A program made the position numbers and the translations under genes. DNA of 64,000 bases from positions 62,001-126,000 of the forward strand of contig NZ_JAFBDH010000003.1 of assembly GCF_016908115.1 (NCBI RefSeq), in the 5' to 3' direction. Source of the stretch: Peptoniphilus gorbachii. GTDB taxonomy: Bacteria; Bacillota; Clostridia; Tissierellales; Peptoniphilaceae. Positions within the stretch are counted from its first letter, which is position 1, and the number at the start of each line of letters is the position of its first letter. Below, in pieces: positions 61,335-64,000 of the stretch. Below the pieces are notes generated by a model, which saw only the letters and a list, made by a program, of their open reading frames with translations, had not been told where the DNA came from and searched no databases.

Positions 61335-61976
61335 ATGCTAAATCAAAAGCTGGCTTGGTTTAAATTAACAAGAACAGGACTAATTAATATTATTTTAGGG
61401 TCTATGATTGAGTCATTTACAATTGTAAATATCCATATTCCATCACAAATTACAGAAGGTGGAATCCTAGGCCTTGCATTATTAGCTTATAAGACCTTTG
61501 GTATAAACCCATCAATTCTAAGTCTAATAATGGACGTGATTTGTATCCTTATTGGAATAAATATTTTTGGAAAGGCATTTTTAAGAAAGACTTTATTAGC
61601 TTCTTTATTTTTCGCTATTTTCTATAAGATATTTTCCCTTATGGGTCCAATTGTTCCTAATCTTTATAGCTATCCATTTTTGGCAGCTATATTTGGAGGC
61701 ATTGGCATTGGACTAGGTTGTGGACTTGTAGTATCTCAAGGAGGAGCCTCAGGTGGAGACGACGCCTTGGCCCTTGTAGTATCAAATAAGACTAAGATAA
61801 ATATTTCTTATGCCTACTTACTAATGGACGTAATTGTCTTAGTAATGTCCTTAACTTATATTCCTCTTGCTAGAATAATTTACTCTCTAGTTACTACAAC
61901 GGTATCATCTGTTTTAGTAGGTCAATTTGAGATTAATGTTAATCCAACAGTGGAAAAAACAAATCTTTCTATTTAA
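61335..61976 (+). CDS. YitT-family membrane protein
   Basis: 213-residue integral membrane protein with five to six helices. ITEGGILGLALLAY and VSQGGASGGDDALALVVS are the typical YitT repeats, and the C-terminal DUF2179-like cytosolic domain of full-length YitT proteins is absent. AAGGAGGTG precedes the ATG. It lies between rplA and rplJ with its own promoter, leader and terminators, unusual for this ribosomal block. The transport substrate is unknown. Confidence 0.85.
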   Translation: MLNQKLAWFKLTRTGLINIILGSMIESFTIVNIHIPSQITEGGILGLALLAYKTFGINPSILSLIMDVICILIGINIFGKAFLRKTLLASLFFAIFYKIFSLMGPIVPNLYSYPFLAAIFGGIGIGLGCGLVVSQGGASGGDDALALVVSNKTKINISYAYLLMDVIVLVMSLTYIPLARIIYSLVTTTVSSVLVGQFEINVNPTVEKTNLSI

Positions 61977-62017
61977 AATTTTATTTTAAGGTAAGGATTT
62001 CCAAGTTTATATATGAA

Positions 62018-62042
62018 AAAGAGTAGCTTAGCTACTTTTTAG
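62018..62042 (+). terminator. First terminator after yitT-family gene
   Basis: AAAGAGTAGC / GCTACTTTTT-type stem (AGTAGC core) with TTA loop. Confidence 0.7.
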
Positions 62043-62043
62043 T

Positions 62044-62093
62044 AAAAAAATAGTGTAAGAAGGAAAGTAATTCCTAGCTTGCACTATTTTTTT
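62044..62093 (+). terminator. Second terminator after yitT-family gene
   Basis: Long stem AAAAAAATAGTGTAAG with CTTGCACTATTTTTTT, capped by GGAA / TTCC; the T run forms part of the stem. Confidence 0.85.
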
Positions 62094-62347
62094 ATGAAGA
62101 TTAGCGTGACGAGTTTTTTTAGGCTTAAAAGATCCGAAAACTTTGGAACTTACATTTTTTATAAAGATGTATGAGAAAAATTTGAAAGGCTTTAGAGCTG
62201 GGAAAAATAATAAAATTAAGTTTAAAATAATTTTTAAATCATAAAAATAGAAAAAACTTTATAAACCTTATAAAATTCTATATAATAGGAGAAAATAAAA
62301 AATAGATAAGATGAAAGAAAAAAAATAAAAATAAATACAAATAATCA
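62094..62347. other. AT-rich intergenic stretch, no gene seen
   Basis: About 250 bases upstream of the rplJ promoter. I find no supported reading frame, tRNA or clear hairpin. Confidence 0.6.
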
Positions 62348-62376
62348 TTGACAAATCTCCAAAGACTGTATATAAT
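62348..62376 (+). promoter_or_regulatory. Consensus promoter of rplJ-rplL
   Basis: TTGACA (62348-62353), 17-bp spacer, TATAAT (62371-62376): perfect consensus. Confidence 0.93.
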
Positions 62377-62383
62377 ATCAATG

Positions 62384-62490
62384 TTACTAAGCCGCAGACA
62401 GTAGGGGGCAATGCCATAAATCCTACCGAGGTTTGAAATTCGGATTTATTTGATTTTCACATCTCACGGCGGCGTGAGATTTTTTATTTT
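62384..62490 (+). promoter_or_regulatory. Ribosomal protein L10 leader with attenuator
   Basis: Recognisable L10-leader RNA: CCGCAGACAGTAGGGGGCA-type core with ATAAATCCTACCGAGG (the kink-turn and conserved arm bound by the L10-L12 complex), followed by a perfect terminator ATCTCACG / CGTGAGAT with GCGG loop and T run (62461-62486). Binding of excess L10(L12)4 promotes termination and limits rplJL expression. Confidence 0.9.
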
Positions 62491-62503
62491 TGGGGGTGAA
62501 AAA

Positions 62504-63040
62504 TTGAAAGAAGAAAAATTACAATCAAAACAAGCCCTAGTAGATGAAATTAAAGAAAAAATTCAAGGTGCACAGTCAATTGTACTTGTAAACTATAGAG
62601 GTCTAACAGTTGAAGAAGTAACTGAACTTAGAAGCAAGTTTAGAGAAGCAAAGGTTGATTATAAAGTTTACAAAAACACAATGATGAGACGTGCTTTTGA
62701 AGAATTAGGTGTTAATGGTCTTGAAGAATTTTTAAAGGGACCAAGCGCTATTGCTTTCGGAATGGAAGATCCAGCATCCGCAGCAAAAATTTCATCTGAG
62801 TTTGCAGAAGATCATGAAGCATTAGAAATTAAAGCAGGATATGTTGATGGAAAAGTATTATCTCTTCCTGAAGTTGACGCACTTGCTAAATTACCATCTA
62901 AGGAAGTTCTTGTTGCACAAGTACTTGGTGGCTTGAACGCACCAATCCAAGGATTTGCTAATGTATTAAATGGAACATTATCAGGATTCGCAAGAGTTAT
63001 TGCACAAATCGCTGATAAGAAAGAAAATGAAGCAGCATAA
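62504..63040 (+). CDS. rplJ: Ribosomal protein uL10
   Basis: 178 residues from TTG 62504 with GGGGGTGA upstream; the longer reading from 62450 passes through the leader terminator. Motifs: IVLVNYRGLTVEEVTELR, YKVYKNTMMRRAF, GPSAIAFGMEDP; the C-terminal helix binds L12 dimers. It represses its own operon through the leader. Confidence 0.95.
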   Translation: MKEEKLQSKQALVDEIKEKIQGAQSIVLVNYRGLTVEEVTELRSKFREAKVDYKVYKNTMMRRAFEELGVNGLEEFLKGPSAIAFGMEDPASAAKISSEFAEDHEALEIKAGYVDGKVLSLPEVDALAKLPSKEVLVAQVLGGLNAPIQGFANVLNGTLSGFARVIAQIADKKENEAA

Positions 63041-63087
63041 TTAGTATGCAAAGAAATTAAAACTTATAAAAATTATGGAGGAATAAA

Positions 63088-63471
63088 ATGTCAGAAAAAG
63101 TAGAAAAATTAATTGAAGAAGTTAAAGAACTTACAGTATTAGAATTATCAGAAGTAGTTAAGGCTCTTGAAGAAGAATTCGGAGTATCAGCAGCAGCTCC
63201 AGCAGCAGTAGCAGCAGCTCCAGTAGCAGGTGGCGCAGCTCCAGCAGCAGCTGAAGAAAAAACTGAATTTGATGTAATTATTACTGAAGCAGGACAAGAA
63301 AAAGTTAAAGTTATTAAAGTAGTTAAAGACTTAACTGGACTTGGACTTAAAGATGCAAAAGCAGTAGTTGACGGAGCACCTAAAGCAGTTAAAGAAGGCG
63401 TTTCAAAAGACGAAGCTGACGAAATCAAAGCTAAACTTGAAGAAGCTGGAGCAACTGTAGAAGTTAAATAA
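63088..63471 (+). CDS. rplL: Ribosomal protein bL12
   Basis: 127 residues. N-terminal dimerisation helices, an Ala/Pro-rich hinge ([15 protein letters not shown]), then the C-terminal [25 protein letters not shown] factor-binding domain. GGAGG precedes the ATG. It is followed by a terminator; rpoB is not seen next. Confidence 0.97.
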   Translation: MSEKVEKLIEEVKELTVLELSEVVKALEEEFGVSAAAPAAVAAAPVAGGAAPAAAEEKTEFDVIITEAGQEKVKVIKVVKDLTGLGLKDAKAVVDGAPKAVKEGVSKDEADEIKAKLEEAGATVEVK

Positions 63472-63495
63472 TTTAACTTAGTTAAATTTAAAAAG

Positions 63496-63522
63496 AACTG
63501 TCCCAGACGGGGCAGTTTTTTT
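63496..63522 (+). terminator. Terminator of rplJL
   Basis: AACTGTCCC / GGGGCAGTT (9 bp with one G-U), AGAC loop, seven T. Confidence 0.93.
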
Positions 63523-63562
63523 ATAGATACATAGTTAACTTAAAATTATATAAGGATAACAA

Positions 63563-64000
63563 ATGAAAATTAAAGAATTAACTCTTATACCAATTCTTGG
63601 GACTATAATTTTTTTAACTAGTCTTATAAAAATTCCAAGTATTTTTCAAGGTGCAGAATTTCAAATGTCTGCACCAATGTCAGTACTAATTGCAATGACA
63701 TTTGGTCCCAGAATTTATATTTTAGCTGGTTTAATAGGATCCTTTTTATCTTTCTTTACGGGTATATCAAATATTTATGGAATTATTGTGGCCTTGGTTT
63801 TTAGGATAGGTGTCCTTGTTTTTATACTGCTAATAAAGAATAAAAAATTTTGCCTATTATTTGCATCTTCTTTTGGAACAAGCCTATCGAGAATAGTTTT
63901 ATCAAAATTATTAGGACTACCACTTATAAGTCTTTTGATACCTGCTATCCCAGGTATGATAATAAGTGGCGTATTAGCAAAATTATTTTATGAAAAAATT
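63563..64000 (+). CDS. Multi-spanning membrane protein, ECF-S-like (3' end outside window)
   Basis: AAGGATAA precedes ATG 63563; 146 codons run open to the window edge. About five hydrophobic helices: LIPILGTIIFLTSLIKIPS, MSAPMSVLIAMTFGPRIYILAGLIG, IIVALVFRIGVLVFILLI and others. The Gly-rich second helix and size recall substrate subunits of ECF transporters or related small permeases, but I cannot name a substrate. The following sequence is needed to close it. Confidence 0.6.
   Translation, partial: MKIKELTLIPILGTIIFLTSLIKIPSIFQGAEFQMSAPMSVLIAMTFGPRIYILAGLIGSFLSFFTGISNIYGIIVALVFRIGVLVFILLIKNKKFCLLFASSFGTSLSRIVLSKLLGLPLISLLIPAIPGMIISGVLAKLFYEKI

Noticed and set aside
62450-62503. Extension of rplJ upstream
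   Set aside because: It runs through the L10 leader attenuator; TTG 62504 has a strong ribosome-binding site and the family N terminus.
1-64000. CRISPR array, prophage, insertion sequence or integrative element
   Set aside because: I see no direct-repeat/spacer pattern, no transposase or integrase and no duplicated flanks; gene content and composition are uniform.

Overview
The window is AT-rich, tightly packed chromosomal DNA of a low-GC, Gram-positive, strictly anaerobic, amino-acid-fermenting bacterium. A Tissierellia/Peptoniphilaceae member close to Peptoniphilus fits best. The strongest pointers are a 421-residue catabolic-type glutamate dehydrogenase that matches, from memory, the Peptoniphilus/Clostridium enzyme, a four-subunit HndABCD-type [FeFe] hydrogenase with HydE and HydF, the Bacillus-like yaaO-tmk-darA-holB-ricT gene order, a Firmicutes large-type SRP RNA, and many TTG/GTG starts behind strong AGGAGG sites. 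I see no insertion sequence, phage, CRISPR array or rRNA.

Layout. 1-2400: biotin uptake and synthesis (bioY, cut by the window edge, bioD, bioA). 2571-3467: a lone DapA-family lyase. 3598-9842: a sugar-phosphate/glycerophosphodiester-type ABC importer (ATPase, two permeases, lipoprotein) followed by a PHP-domain phosphoesterase and a HAD phosphatase. 9919-11631 (minus): bL25 and mnmA. 11867-13905: veg, ispE and a glutamate-racemase-like pseudoenzyme. 13921-14279 (minus): tRNA-Ser and SRP RNA. 14339-19785: birA, then the decarboxylase-tmk-darA-darA2-holB-ricT operon. 19813-26865: a membrane hydrolase, ferritin, a MerR regulator, a membrane protein, trxB and a MATE pump. 27044-29275: hydE-hydF. 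29327-36071: M24 peptidase, MltG-like protein, pseudouridine synthase, AddB-like nuclease, formyl-THF cyclo-ligase, CPBP protein. 36412-43667: glutamate dehydrogenase, a copper-amine-oxidase-N protein and the hndABCD operon (minus). 43849-45033 (minus): an F420-ligase homologue. 45241-49222: ftsE-ftsX-M23 peptidase-S41 protease. 49351-57328: a frameshifted glyoxalase, tRNA-Cys, folA, a two-component system, lepB, a FAD protein, trmL and a nuclease-helicase. 57408-58534: a 55-residue membrane peptide and a CPBP protease. 58722-63471: rpmG-secE-nusG-rplK-rplA, a YitT-family gene with a long structured leader, then rplJ-rplL. 63563-64000: a membrane protein cut by the window edge.

How the genes work together. 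Glutamate fermentation by GDH makes reduced pyridine nucleotide, and the Hnd hydrogenase can discharge it as H2; HydE and HydF help build its active-site cluster, while HydG is not in the window. BioY/BioD/BioA and BirA form a biotin supply and control set. FtsEX sits with its probable effector, the coiled-coil M23 hydrolase. The ribosomal block shows three layers of RNA control: L1-operator mimics before rplK and rplA, an L10 leader with attenuator before rplJ, and a terminator in the rpmG leader.

The most interesting items are the unassigned ~280-nt leader RNA upstream of the yitT-family gene, the duplicated L1-site mimics, the racemase-like protein without catalytic cysteines, the tandem PII-like c-di-AMP receptor genes, and an F420-ligase homologue in a lineage not known to make F420. 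Where the nearest-start reading was contradicted by ribosome-binding sites, terminators or promoters, I moved the start and say why.
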